DNA of 64,000 nt from the NCBI GenBank assembly GCA_021397845.1, contig CM038049.1:99850877-99914876 (forward strand). The letters are read 5' to 3'. A program made the position numbers and the translations under genes. This document shows, piece after piece, positions 53,613 to 63,178 of the stretch. This stretch comes from Areca catechu. Taxonomy: Eukaryota; Streptophyta; Magnoliopsida; Arecales; Arecaceae. The number at the start of each line of letters is the position of its first letter. Position 1 is the stretch's first letter. A model generated the notes under the pieces. That model was not told where the DNA came from and searched no databases. It saw only the letters and a program-made list of their open reading frames with translations.

Positions 53613-54130
53613 GTGGCGCGATGAAGTGCAATTTGAGCTGGCTTCGCCAAACTTCGGAGAGGAGGGTGGCACAGGCCCCTTCCACCAGGTCTGCAGCTCG
53701 AAAGAAAGCTCAGAGAGATGGTCCCAAAGGGGACCAAAGCACTTCGTCTTCCCGAGGCACCTCGGGAGAAAATGCAGCGACCACGGAAGGGGTTCCAGCG
53801 AGGCCCTGCTCAGTCGAGACTCCAGCAGCGGTCGCCTCCCTGGTCGACACAACGGGGGGCCCGCCTCAAGGAGTGGATGTGCCGCCGGTTTGCCCCTCTG
53901 CTGCCGAAAGGGGCAAGGCATGGCAAGTCGAAGGAGAGTCCGTCTGCGGAGCTTCTTCAGCCGGAAGTCGCTCGATGAACCCTTCGGAGCTCCCGCTTAT
54001 GGGAGAGCTGCTGGTTCCGGAGGAAGCCAGACAGGCATTGAAGGGTACGATACAGCCTCGCAACCTGGCAATTCTCCGGAATCGGAGCTTTCTCAAGGTG
54101 TCTGATTCCGGCTTCGCCACCCTGCAACAG

Positions 54131-54197
54131 GTATGACTATCACCGCCTCCTTTGCCTTAAGAGTTATTTGACCCTCGATTCTTCTTTTTTGATGTAG
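54131..54197 (+). other. Intron 2 of antisense gene 1 (67 nt)
   Basis: CAACAG/GTATGA donor and TTGATGTAG acceptor after a pyrimidine-rich stretch. It has the same length in B (48032-48098). The intron is phase 0, joining CAG to TTG. Confidence 0.8.
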
Positions 54198-55707
54198 TTG
54201 GTCTATGACTTCACCTTCATGGAGGAAGGCTTGGGAAACATGGACAGCCTCATCTACGACCTCAAGGAGGAGCTTCAGATTGCTAGGGCTGCCAGGGAAG
54301 TAACCGAGGAGTTGAAGCAATCCATGGAGGACCGTCTTGTCCGGGTGACTGATGAAGTTCGTGACCTGAAGGGCGAACTGAAGAGTGCCCACTCGAGGAT
54401 AGCAGCATAAGAGGTAGGGTGGAACAGGAGTAGGAGGCAAGTTGAATCCCTAGAGCGGACTACCAAGGTGAACCAGGAGAGGATGGAGAGCATGTCTAAG
54501 GTGGCGGAGGAGGCTTCTAGGAGGGCCAAAGAGGCGATCCTAGAATTCGAAGCTGCCAAGAGGGAGGCCGAAGCTGCCAAGAGGGAGCCTGAAGCTTTGA
54601 AGAAGCAAATAGACAATGCCGTGGCTGACTTCAAGATGTCTTCGCAATTTCAGACAGAGATTGATGAAGTATCATTGTACGCCTACCAGTACGGCTTCAA
54701 CGATGGGCTTTCCAAGGTAAAGGAGACCCTCCCTCACCTCGACCTTTCAAAGATCCCCTCCTACAACATAATTGGAGAGGAAGGAGAAGAAGCGGAGGAG
54801 GCTGAAGCCGCAAGGGAGGTCAAGGAGTCACCATGTCCGGCAGAGGAGGCTACTACCCCAGTCAAAAACCCGGAGGTGATCCTAGCTTTGATCTCGGCCC
54901 AGGAGGTGACTCAGGCTGGAGGAGTCCAGGCTGAAGGTTCTCCCGTCCTGGCCCTGATTGATGAGACCCTCTCCGATCAAGTTGATAGGTTGCTCCAGTC
55001 CTGTGGTGTGGAGCCCTCTCCTGTTGATGTTGAGTGACCTGGATCACTCCGAATGTATTTTCTTCCTTTCTTACTTGTATTGACAATGAACTTTGTATTA
55101 CAATTTTTCCAGATTTTGGAATGAATTCTCCTTTCTTTGCATATGCATTATTGTGCCTTATGTGTAGCCTGAAATGGTTCTATCGTTTCTCCTTTGGCCT
55201 AGTCGAACGATAGCCATCGAAGGCCGTCCAGTTGATAAGAGCTAGTTTTACCGTTCTCTTTTTTGCTTAGTTGAATAGTCATGGCCGAAGGCCATTCAGT
55301 TGGTAAGGGCGAACCCTTGAACAGACCAGAACTCCGTTGCATTGCCTTCCTTCAGATGATTAGCTTGTCTGTTGGGGCAGACAGGAGTCATCTCCCCGCC
55401 AATCAATAATTAGGGGGATTTGATTAGGATCACCGTTGTCCATGTGGCACGTCAAAATTTGTACAGTCGCGATCTCTTGCACCTTATGAGCCATCGGGCC
55501 TCTTTTTTCCAAAAAGAGACCATTAATGATGCCGTCGCATGATGCGGGTTTCTCCGGATTTGAAGCGATGGCGGTTGCGGTCCTGGGGATGGCTTTCGAG
55601 AGACTTTCTGGTTCTCGAAGCGTCACCCGGACATATGGCGCCTTCTCATACGGTCGGGAAGGATGTGGGATGCGCCTCCCCGCAGTCAATCATGGGCGCA
55701 GGGTTTC

Positions 55708-55715
55708 TATAAATA
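55708..55715 (+). promoter_or_regulatory. TATA box of antisense gene 2 in element D
   Basis: TATAAATA, in a 20-bp stretch identical to element B, lies 69 bp upstream of the ATG at 55777. The 670 bp between the end of antisense gene 1 and this box holds no other gene. Confidence 0.68.
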
Positions 55716-55776
55716 GGACCCTGCCCCCTTGCTGTCGAAGGCCATCATTTCTGTTGGTGTCTTCCTTTTATTAGCC

Positions 55777-56289
55777 ATGAGGTTCAGCACTTCCGAGCTC
55801 CATTGTGCAGCGAAGAGGAGGGCTATTGACCCCAAGAGGAAGCGAAGTCCGGAGCCATCTTGGCCTGTAGGTGAAGAGGAGGAGCCTCTGGTGGACCGTC
55901 TCAAGAAGAAGGTCCGCCTCTTGGAGGCTCAATTGAGGGAGGCCCGGGCCCAAGTCATGGCGGCGACCACGACGGCGGAGGAGGCGAAAAAGGAGGCGGC
56001 GGATGCCGTCACAAACTTCAGAACTTCTGCCTCATTCAAGGATGAGCTCACCGGGGTGGCCCTGAACTCCTTTCACCAGGGGTTTTGGGAGTGCCGGAGG
56101 AAAGCCTCCAAGTTTTATAACTTGAAGGGCTTGGATGATATCAAACCCTCCGTTCCCTTTCCCAGCCACGAATTTGATTCTGACTCCGATGAGGGGTCAG
56201 ACTTGAGTTCGGACAGGAACCTCGGGGGTCCTTCGTCGTCCCATCTGGTCTCTCCCCGACGGTACGGAAGAAACCCGTCAGGGAGTTAA
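55777..56289 (+). CDS. Antisense gene 2 of element D: intact 170-codon coiled-coil protein
   Basis: Starts MRFSTSELHCAAKRRAIDPK with a basic segment KRRAIDPKRKR that could serve as a nuclear localisation signal (inference). Residues about 40-80 form a coiled coil (VDRLKKKVRLLEAQLREARA). Residues about 88-130 (FKDELTGVALNSFHQGFWEC, KFYNLKGLDDIKPSVPFPSH) resemble the C-terminal domain of antisense gene 1. The end is acidic and Ser-rich (SDSDEGSDLSSDRN). No stop or shift is visible, in contrast to gag-pol around it. An in-frame extension upstream lacks an ATG, so 55777 is the likely start. A TATA box precedes it. Function unknown. Confidence 0.78.
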   Translation: MRFSTSELHCAAKRRAIDPKRKRSPEPSWPVGEEEEPLVDRLKKKVRLLEAQLREARAQVMAATTTAEEAKKEAADAVTNFRTSASFKDELTGVALNSFHQGFWECRRKASKFYNLKGLDDIKPSVPFPSHEFDSDSDEGSDLSSDRNLGGPSSSHLVSPRRYGRNPSGS

Positions 56290-56299
56290 TGCAAATTTT

Positions 56300-56440
56300 C
56301 CAACCTTGCTGTTGCTGCTGCTGCTCTTTTTTTTTTTTTTTTGTATCTCTCTTTTGGAGAGTTTTTCTTTTCTTTTTCTTATCTCTTTTTAGGAGAGTTT
56401 CTTTCTTTCTTTTCTGTTTCTTTTATTTTCTTTTTGTAAG
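56300..56440 (-). repeat. GA-rich purine tract (minus strand) downstream of integrase in D
   Basis: The counterpart of 36880-37010 in B: a pyrimidine run on the plus strand with (TGC)n, a long T run and CTCTC blocks. The stretch 56441-56978 holds no gene. Confidence 0.75.
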
Positions 56441-56978
56441 AAAAATTGAAAGAAATGGAAGATCTTTTCTTTTACCTCTTCTCGTGTATTTTCTATGATG
56501 TGTTGCATCACGATTTGTCCATAATGTAGACTCCATAAATCACTTACGGTTTGTAGGGAAGAAGTAGGGTCCGTTGGACCGTTCTGAGAGTGTTTGTTGT
56601 TGACAGAGAGGACAACAGTGGTCCTGTTAGGCACGTGTTCGGACTTTCCATAGGGTAGGGTGTTTACACCATCCCTGTACACTTTCTGTCATGATTAAGG
56701 TAGGTTGTTCAGGCCTGCCTCGGCGTGTGTTTGGATTCACCTTAGGATAGGTTACGAAAACCATCCCTGCGCCTTTGATCTTTTTGGTGGCCTGGTTAGG
56801 CCATCCATTGTGCTCATCGAGCATACCGATAAGGTGAGTGGTCAGACTATCCTTTGCGCAGTTGACCGATTTTTTAGATCTGGTCATTTGGGCTGTTGTC
56901 GTTTAGTCGATGCAACTAGTCGTTCTGAGTCGAGTAGGGTTGAGAAGCTTTGCACAGGAGTTTTTTGGAACTTTTTCA

Positions 56979-58060
56979 TTAATAGTATTTGCGAAGGTTT
57001 TGTACATTCCATGGCCGGGATAGGGTCTTCCCCTCCAGGGTCTTGAGTTGATATGTCCCTGGTCGAATGACTTCTTCGACTTGATATGGGCCTTCCCAAT
57101 TGGGAGAGAGTTTATCCTGTTCCGTTGGCCTGGACACCTCTGCTCTTCGCAATATCATGTCCCCCGTGCGGAAAGTTTGCTCCACCCTTGCATTATAGTA
57201 CTTGGCGACCTTTTGCTGGTATGCTGCCATTCTTATCTGGGCTTGTAGCCTGGTGCTTGATAGTAGATCCAAATCGATCCTTCTACGATCGGAATTCGCA
57301 GGCTCTTCATAGTTGTCAATTCTCAGGGACTGTAGGGAGACTTCGATAGGTAGCATGGCTTCGGTACCGTAGGCTAGGTTGAACGGAGATTCGTCGGTGG
57401 CTGTTCTTGGGATAGTTCCGTACACCCAAAGAACAGAGGTCAGTTCTTCGGCCCAAAGCCCTTTGGTGGCGTTCAACCTTGTCTTTAGACCATGGAGGAT
57501 GGTCTGGTTAGTGACTTCGGCTTCTCCGTTGGACTGTGAATGTGCAACGGATGTTAGTCGATGCTAGATATGGTACCGAGCATAGAAGTCCTTGAACTTC
57601 GGATTGTCAAATTGTCTCCCGTTGTCCGTGATGATGACGTGTGGGATACCGAATCTAAAGATGATGGAGTATTTCACAAAACTTTCCACCTTGCCCTCTG
57701 TGATTTGGGCCAATGGTTCAGCTTCCACCCATTTCGTGAAATAGTCGATGGCCACTAGGAGAAACTTCCTTTTCCCTGATGCTGGTGGGAACGTGCCAAG
57801 AATGTCCATCCCCCACTGGGCAAAGGGCCATGGGGCTGCCAACTGAGTCAGGTGACTCGCAGGTTGTCTCTGCATATTGGCATACCTCTGGCATTGGTCG
57901 CACTTCTGCACGAAATCAGCTGAGTCCTTCTGGATGGAGGGCCAGTAATACCCTTGTCGAATAATCTTGTATGTTAAATATCTGCCTCCCAAGTGATCCC
58001 CGCATATGCCCTCGTGGACCTCTCTCAATGCATAATCTGCATCGGTGGGTCCGAGGCATT
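56979..58060 (-). pseudogene. pol: Integrase of element D, one in-frame stop
   Basis: The frame from 58028 has the zinc region (MREVHEGICGDHLGGRYLTY ... SADFVQKCDQCQRYANMQ), the first aspartate in WGMDILGTFPPASG and the second in IITDNGRQFDNPKF. A TAG just before the HRLTS motif (57564-57566) interrupts it. The same frame continues with the glutamate region (NGEAEVTNQT), TIPRTATDESPFNLAYGTEA and the end NLRKYY. The catalytic triad is otherwise complete. No chromodomain is present. This is the better preserved of the two Tat integrases here. Confidence 0.9.
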
Positions 58061-58099
58061 TCAGCAGTAGTTAGGAGAACGATCTCTTGTCGAGGGTTC

Positions 58100-58899
58100 C
58101 GTCTAAGATGACATCCAGCGGATCTTCTTGGCCTCTGCCTTATCTTCGGACAGTTCTCCTTCATTCAGGAATCTGATGATGGGATCCATCCAGCTTGGCT
58201 CAGTATCAATCTGGCACACCTCTATAGCCTCTTTGGCAATGCTTGGAGTTTCAAGATGTTCAACAAAGGTGCGCCCAAGAGACTCCGGTGCTGTAGTTGC
58301 CAGTCGAGACAGTGCATCCGCTCGGGAGTTCTCCTATCGGGGAACATGAATAATTTCAAAATATTCTAGTTGGGAGGATAAAGCCAGAACCTTCTCTGGG
58401 TATTGCACCATGGTTGGATCTTTGGCTGCGTACTCTCCATTGACTTGATTCACAACTAGTTAAGAGTCGGAGAAGGTTCGGAGTTGCTAGACTCCCAGAT
58501 CTTTGGCTATCCGAAGTCCGTCGAGTAGGGCCTCACATTCGGCCTGATTATTGGAGGCGTGAAAGGAGAAACGGAGTGCATACTCTATAATCTGGCCGTC
58601 AGGTTCGGCCAACATGAGTCCAGCCCCGCATCCGGTAGCATTGGAAGCTCCGTCCACATGAAGCACCCAAACAGACTTCATCTCCTTCGGGGTTTCTTCT
58701 TCATCCAAAGAGGCTTCATCTTCGGACTTCTAAGTGCACTCAGCCAGAAAATCGGAGAGCACCTGGGCCTTCATAGCCGCTCGGGGCTGGAAGCTAATGT
58801 CAAATTCGCTTAGCTTCATGCCCACTTGGCTATCCTTCCAGAAGTGTCCGGAGATTGGAGAACGGCCTTGAGAGGTTGATCAGTCAGCACCACGATAGC
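58100..58899 (-). pseudogene. pol: RNase H region and connector of element D
   Basis: A 73-codon frame (58708-58487) carries LHVDGASNATGCGAGLMLAE and FHASNNQAECEALLDGLRIA, an RNase H-like fold with its first aspartate and a glutamate. Stops follow in VVNQVNGEYAAKDPTMVQY and further on towards IRWM. It corresponds to 34458-35284 in B. Confidence 0.82.
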
Positions 58900-60165
58900 G
58901 TGGGCGTGGAAATATGGCCATAGTCACTTTGCCACAATCACTAAAGAGTATATCAGCTTCTGCATCCTTGCATACCGCATTTCTGCATCAAGCAGGATCT
59001 TGCTGATGTAGTAGATCAGCTTGTGGGACCCGTCTTCCTCCTTCCGGACAAGAACCGAGCTCACTACTTCATCTGTAGCAAAGAGGTACAAGTAGAGGAC
59101 CTCGCCTTCTTTTGGCTTGGAGAGTAATGGCGGGGTCTCCAAATACTTCTTCAATTCCTCAAAGGCAACGCGATAGTCTTCGGACCATTCGAAGCCCTTT
59201 GATTGTCGAAGTACCTTGAAGAACGGAAGACATTTCTCGGCGGACCGAGAGATAAATCTGCTTAGGGAGGCGATCCTCCCTGTTAACTGTTGGACTTCCT
59301 CTTTACAGGAGGGATGTCGCATATCCTTCAAGGCCTGGATCTTCTCGGGGTTGGCCTCAATCCCTCATTTGGTGACAAGGAAGCCCAGGAATTTACCCGA
59401 CGTGACCCCGAAGGTGCACTTGGCCGGGTTTAACATCATTTGGTAGCGCCGGAGAGCACTGAACGACTCCTCCAAGTCGCGAATGTGGTCTCTCCGGTGG
59501 AGACTCTTGACGATCATGTCGTTAATATAGGCCTCCATATTTCTTTCCAGTTGCTTTTCAAATATCTTATTGATGAGTCTTTGAAATGTTGCTCCGGCAC
59601 CTTGAGGACGAACGGTATCATCTTGTAGCAGTAGAGACCTTTGTCAGTGATGAATGCCGTCTTCTTCTCATCTTGCGGATCCATTCTGATCTGGTTGTAG
59701 CCAGAGAAGGCATTCATAAAGCTCAACAGCTGGTGGCCAGCAGTAGCGTCGACCAGTTGATCAATCTTTGGAAGAGGGAAGCTATCTTTTGGGCAAGCCT
59801 TATTGAGGTCTGTATAGTCGATGCAGATCCTCCACTTGCCATTAGCTTTCTTCACCATTACCACATTGGCCAGCCACTCGGGGTAGCTGGCCTCTCTGAT
59901 GAACCCTACCTTGAAAAGCTTGCCAACCTCTTCATCAACAGCTTGCTGTCTTTCGGGGGCGAAGCTCCTCTTCTTCTGTCGCACCGGCTTGTACCCAGGG
60001 GTTACTTCCAGTCGATGAGTAATCACTTCGATGGGAATCCCGGGCATGTCCGAAGCTGACTAGGCGAAGACATCGGCGTTATCCCTAAGGAAATGGATCA
60101 GCTTCATTCTGGTTTCCTCGTCAAGGGCACTCCCGATTTGCACAACTCTGGAGGGATCTTCCTCT
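58900..60165 (-). pseudogene. pol: Reverse transcriptase of element D, catalytic aspartate lost
   Basis: The frame from 60047 (MPGIPIEVITHRLEVTPGYK) covers the N-terminal RT to GLYCYKMIPFVLK, where the frame shifts. The catalytic box at 59518-59529 reads YIND where B has YVDD, so the first essential aspartate is asparagine. The connection and the start of RNase H follow in the frame 59331-58924 (MRHPSCKEEVQQLTGRIASL). This copy cannot have polymerase activity. Confidence 0.9.
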
Positions 60166-61216
60166 TTCAAAGGTATCGGGATGGTCCTCTCCATGGGTTC
60201 ACCAAGGTTGTGGTTGAATCCCTTAGATCCAGCTGATTTGGAGTAGTCGAATCTTTGAAATGCCTGTCCTCAATCATTAGACATTGCCGTGCCATCCTCT
60301 GGTTCCCTCTAACTTCTCCAACACCATTCCTAGTGGGGAAGCGTACTAAGAGGTAGTGAGAGGAGATCACGGTCCGGAACCTGTTCAAGGCGGGCCTCCC
60401 CAGAATAATGTTGTATGCAGAGGGGATCTGGACCACCGTAAAGTTGATCGGCAATGTCTTTTATCGAGGCTCGGAATCGAGGGTTACAAGCAACACTATC
60501 TCCCCTTCGGCATAAACTTGGTTGCCCCCGAAACCGGAGAGTGGTATGGGGGATCTTTGTAGTTGATGTCTAGGCAAACACATTTTGGAGAATGCATCAT
60601 ACATCAAGACATCAATCGAACTTCCATTATTAATAAGAATTCTCTGTACATCATAATTGGCCACTACAGCTGAAATTACAAGAGAGTCATCGTGCGGGAG
60701 CCGGACTCCCGCAAGGTCATCGTCGGAGAAGAGGATGGAGTTGTTATCTTTCAATCGCTTTGAAGCTTCATCTTCATCCCTTCTCCAGTTGGCGGGCCGA
60801 TGTATCATCCCTACACCTCCGTTGGTGGGCCTTTGATTTGGCAATTCGACCTCTTCAAGAGATGGCTGGGGAACAGTTGCTTCCGATCGGGGCCCATGGC
60901 GATCGATGTATCGCCTCAGGTATCCTCTCTTGATGAGATTCTCGATCGCATCCCTCAGTTGGATGCATTCTTCTGTGTTGTGGCCATGGTCCAAGTGGAA
61001 TCGGTAGAATTTATTCTTGTTCCTTGTGAAAGAGGAGGCCTTCATGGGACGGGGCCGTTGGAGATAGTTTTCTTTTTCTATCTCCATGAGGATCTTTTCT
61101 CGAGGGAGGTTGAGGGAGGTGTATGAGTTGAATCTTCCTCCCAATGTTCTGGGCTATGGAGGGCTTCTTTGGCGGTCTGCATATCTGCCACCATTGTTAT
61201 TGAAAGTTTGGGGGCC
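60166..61216 (-). pseudogene. gag-pol: gag zinc-knuckle region and protease of element D, active-site aspartate lost
   Basis: The frame 61144-60461 contains the nucleocapsid-like FYRFHLDHGHNTEECIQLRD and the protease start. The active site reads INNGSSIDVLMY; the codon at 60629-60631 is AAT, where B has GAT (aspartate). The frame breaks near 60460 and continues at 60454-60167 with IPSAYNIILGRPALNRF. A stop (TAA) upstream at about 61216 separates this from the capsid frame. Confidence 0.88.
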
Positions 61217-61919
61217 TTACCCCCTGTTATTCTTCTTCTTTGAAGGGGGTTTCCCTTCAGTCAAACATCGATTTGCCGCCTGCTCTTCAGCATCGACGTA
61301 TTTCTGAGCCCTTGATAGGAGCTCAGCATAGCTTTTAGAGAACTTCTTGTCCAGGAAAAAAGTAAGCCTGGAGGTTAGAAGCCCCTTCTTCAGTGCTGAC
61401 ATGGCCACGTGCTCGTTGAGATCGGGGATCTCAAGCGTGACCGCATTGAACCTGGAGATGTAATCTCAGGCTCTCTCCTTCATTCTGGTGAAGGAGGAAG
61501 AGTGTGTCCGTATTTTGAGTAGTCTTGCGACAGGTCCTGAAATGCAAGACAAACAATTTTTCTAACTCGGAAAAGGAATCGATGGTACCTGGGCGCAGGC
61601 TCGAGTACCACATCCGAGCAGACTTCTTCAAGGTAGCCGAGAATGCCAAATAGTACATCGCGTCCGAAGCTTCTTGAATCATCATATGGGCTTTGAAGCT
61701 GTCCAAATGGTCGAAGGGGTCGGAGGTGCCATCATAGGGTTCCATCTGGGGAACCTTGAAGTGCCGAGGAATGTCCTCAACCATGATGCAGTCGATGTAG
61801 GGTGGGCGTAGATCACCCACAATCAGGTCCTCGGGATTTCTCTGATCCCGCATTCTCTGTTCTCGCGCCCTTACCATCTTTGATTCGATGGCTCTGAACC
61901 TCCCGTCATAATCGGGAGT
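61217..61919 (-). pseudogene. gag: gag capsid of element D
   Basis: In frame after the shared TAG (61920-61922) come TPDYDGRFRAIESKMVRARE and the capsid PQMEPYDGTSDPFDHLDSFK, YSSLRPGTIDSFSELEKLF. A 2-bp deletion after GESLR (near 61470) shifts the frame. The remainder, with LKKGLLTSRLTFFLDKKFSK, is at 61408-61217. Confidence 0.88.
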
Positions 61920-62335
61920 CTACTTGGATGCTCTCTCCACCGGGGTGGAGTCTTTAGAGGAGGAGGAGGAAGTTTGCTTAGGCCTTTTTCCTTTTTGTGG
62001 GGAATCGGCAGACCTAGGCAGTCTCGAAGTTCGACCTTCGGGAGAGGACCGAGAATGGGGGGAGGGATGCGCTGAATCCTCCCGTGGTGCTCTCATTCTT
62101 CGGGATCGAGAGCTATGTTTAGAAACAGCAGGTGTGTTTGTCACCGGAAAGGCTCTGTCTTGAAACTCTTGAACCATGGCCGTCAGGTTGGCGACCTGGT
62201 TCAAAGAGCTTCGAACTGCTGTGCTCCCACAGTAACCATGGGAGGCGGAACATCGTTCTCCTCCGGGGGTGCACCCCCTTGAGATGGAGCACGACTCCAG
62301 CTTGTAGAAGCATTTTGAGCTTTTCCTCTTGCCAT
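61920..62335 (-). pseudogene. gag: gag N-terminal part of element D
   Basis: The ATG at 62335 opens MARGKAQNASTSWSRAPSQG. One base is missing at FEAL (about 62201), and the other frame continues MNQVANLTAMVQEFQDRAFP through the Ser/Arg-rich linker to ASK and the TAG at 61920-61922, which is shared with B. Confidence 0.78.
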
Positions 62336-62396
62336 CAAAAAATTCTTTGTTTCTTCCCCTTGTCTAGGAGGGAGCTTAACAAATGTTAGTAATACG

Positions 62397-62415
62397 CCCC
62401 CTACCTGGCGCGCCA
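62397..62415 (-). other. Primer-binding site of element D
   Basis: The minus strand reads TGGCGCGCCAGGTAGGGGG after the LTR and the spacer GAT. This is probably the least mutated version of the site in A, B and D. The tRNA is not identified. Confidence 0.78.
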
Positions 62416-62418
62416 ATC

Positions 62419-63178
62419 TGTTGGCGTGGGTCCTTGGATCGGCCGGTCGGAGCCGCTGCGTCGCAAGACCGCTCCCTGGTTCACCTGCAAAACAGGTCCC
62501 TTGCAGGAGTTGTTCCAAGAGAGGACACTCTGATGCCTAAGTCAATGGCAGATTCCAGCCATAGAATGGAGAAGATGTCGAGAGTGGAAGAGAAAAAGAG
62601 TTCTTGGAGATTGAAAATGTGTATGTGCGAGATTATTCACGCGTACCTCTCGAGCCATCCTTCTTACCCATATTTAAAAGATGGCCTCCGGTCTGTGGCC
62701 CGCTCTTTTCCCGGAGATCATGGGGAGCCATTCACTCCCATGATTGGCGATCGTGGGTTGTCAATGAACAGTTTCGGCCAGATTGAAGGCGTGGTTGCAG
62801 GAATTGCACGCCATGATCATGGCATGATGAGTGTCGATTGTAACCGTTGGTTACAATTTCCTTTTTGGAACAGATTATGGTTCAAGCTTCGGGTTTCCCC
62901 TTGCGTGGGCCGAAGGCTTGATATTTCTCCGAGGCCGGAGATCATGTCTACGGCGGGAACCGAAGTTCGTGTCTTCAGAAATCGATGAGTAGTTCAGACT
63001 TCGGCTGGGGCCGAAGGTGCTTCCCGAAGGACTGGCCTTCGGATGTTGTAATTCGGTGTGAAGCCTTGAGTTGCTTACAGTTGGCCTTCGCTTAGTATGA
63101 AGTCCGTAGTACGGAGAACCAGGACTTCGATAAGTCAAACCGGAGCCTAGTTCGTTGCTAAACCAAGATATCCCAACA
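62419..63178 (-). repeat. 5' LTR of element D (760 bp)
   Basis: The plus strand runs from TGTTGGCGTGGGTCC to GATATCCCAACA and is followed by ATATT. The frame on the plus strand (62383-62988) is a by-product shared with the 3' LTR and is not a gene. Confidence 0.92.

Larger units (their letters stand above)
52826..55037 (+). pseudogene. Antisense gene 1 of element D: three exons, opposite to gag-pol
   Basis: Exon 1 (52826-53531) starts MEEIVESQGKQVGPSGAGDT. Its domain, from CYRIPEEFPFVLPTPEEQ through PAQLTPNSIRNICGFQVMCS to ALFVLKRDFHSNGWWVISPR, resembles the 'putative gypsy type transposon' family. A TAG at 53315-53317 replaces the tryptophan codon seen in B. Exon 2 (53613-54130) is a low-complexity Ser/Gly/Pro linker ending FLKVSDSGFATLQQ. 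Exon 3 (54198-55037) is a coiled coil with a TAA at 54408-54410, then FQTEIDEVSLYAYQYGFND, LPHLDLSKIPSYNIIGEEGE and an acidic tail. Removing introns of 81 and 67 nt keeps one frame throughout, and both introns match B in position and length. No catalytic motif or localisation signal is visible. Such antisense genes are known from Tat elements, but their role is unknown. Confidence 0.85.
51068..63178 (-). mobile_element. Element D: Tat-lineage Ty3/gypsy retrotransposon (12.1 kb), sister of B
   Basis: LTRs at 51068-52302 (3') and 62419-63178 (5') lie inside flanking pentamers ACATT (51063-51067) and ATATT (63179-63183), which differ at one base. Gene order, primer site, purine tract and both antisense genes match element B. 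The 3' LTR is longer by a 474-bp internal tandem duplication. Gag-pol carries many stops, frameshifts and lost catalytic residues. Element B lies tail-to-tail with it. Confidence 0.93.
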
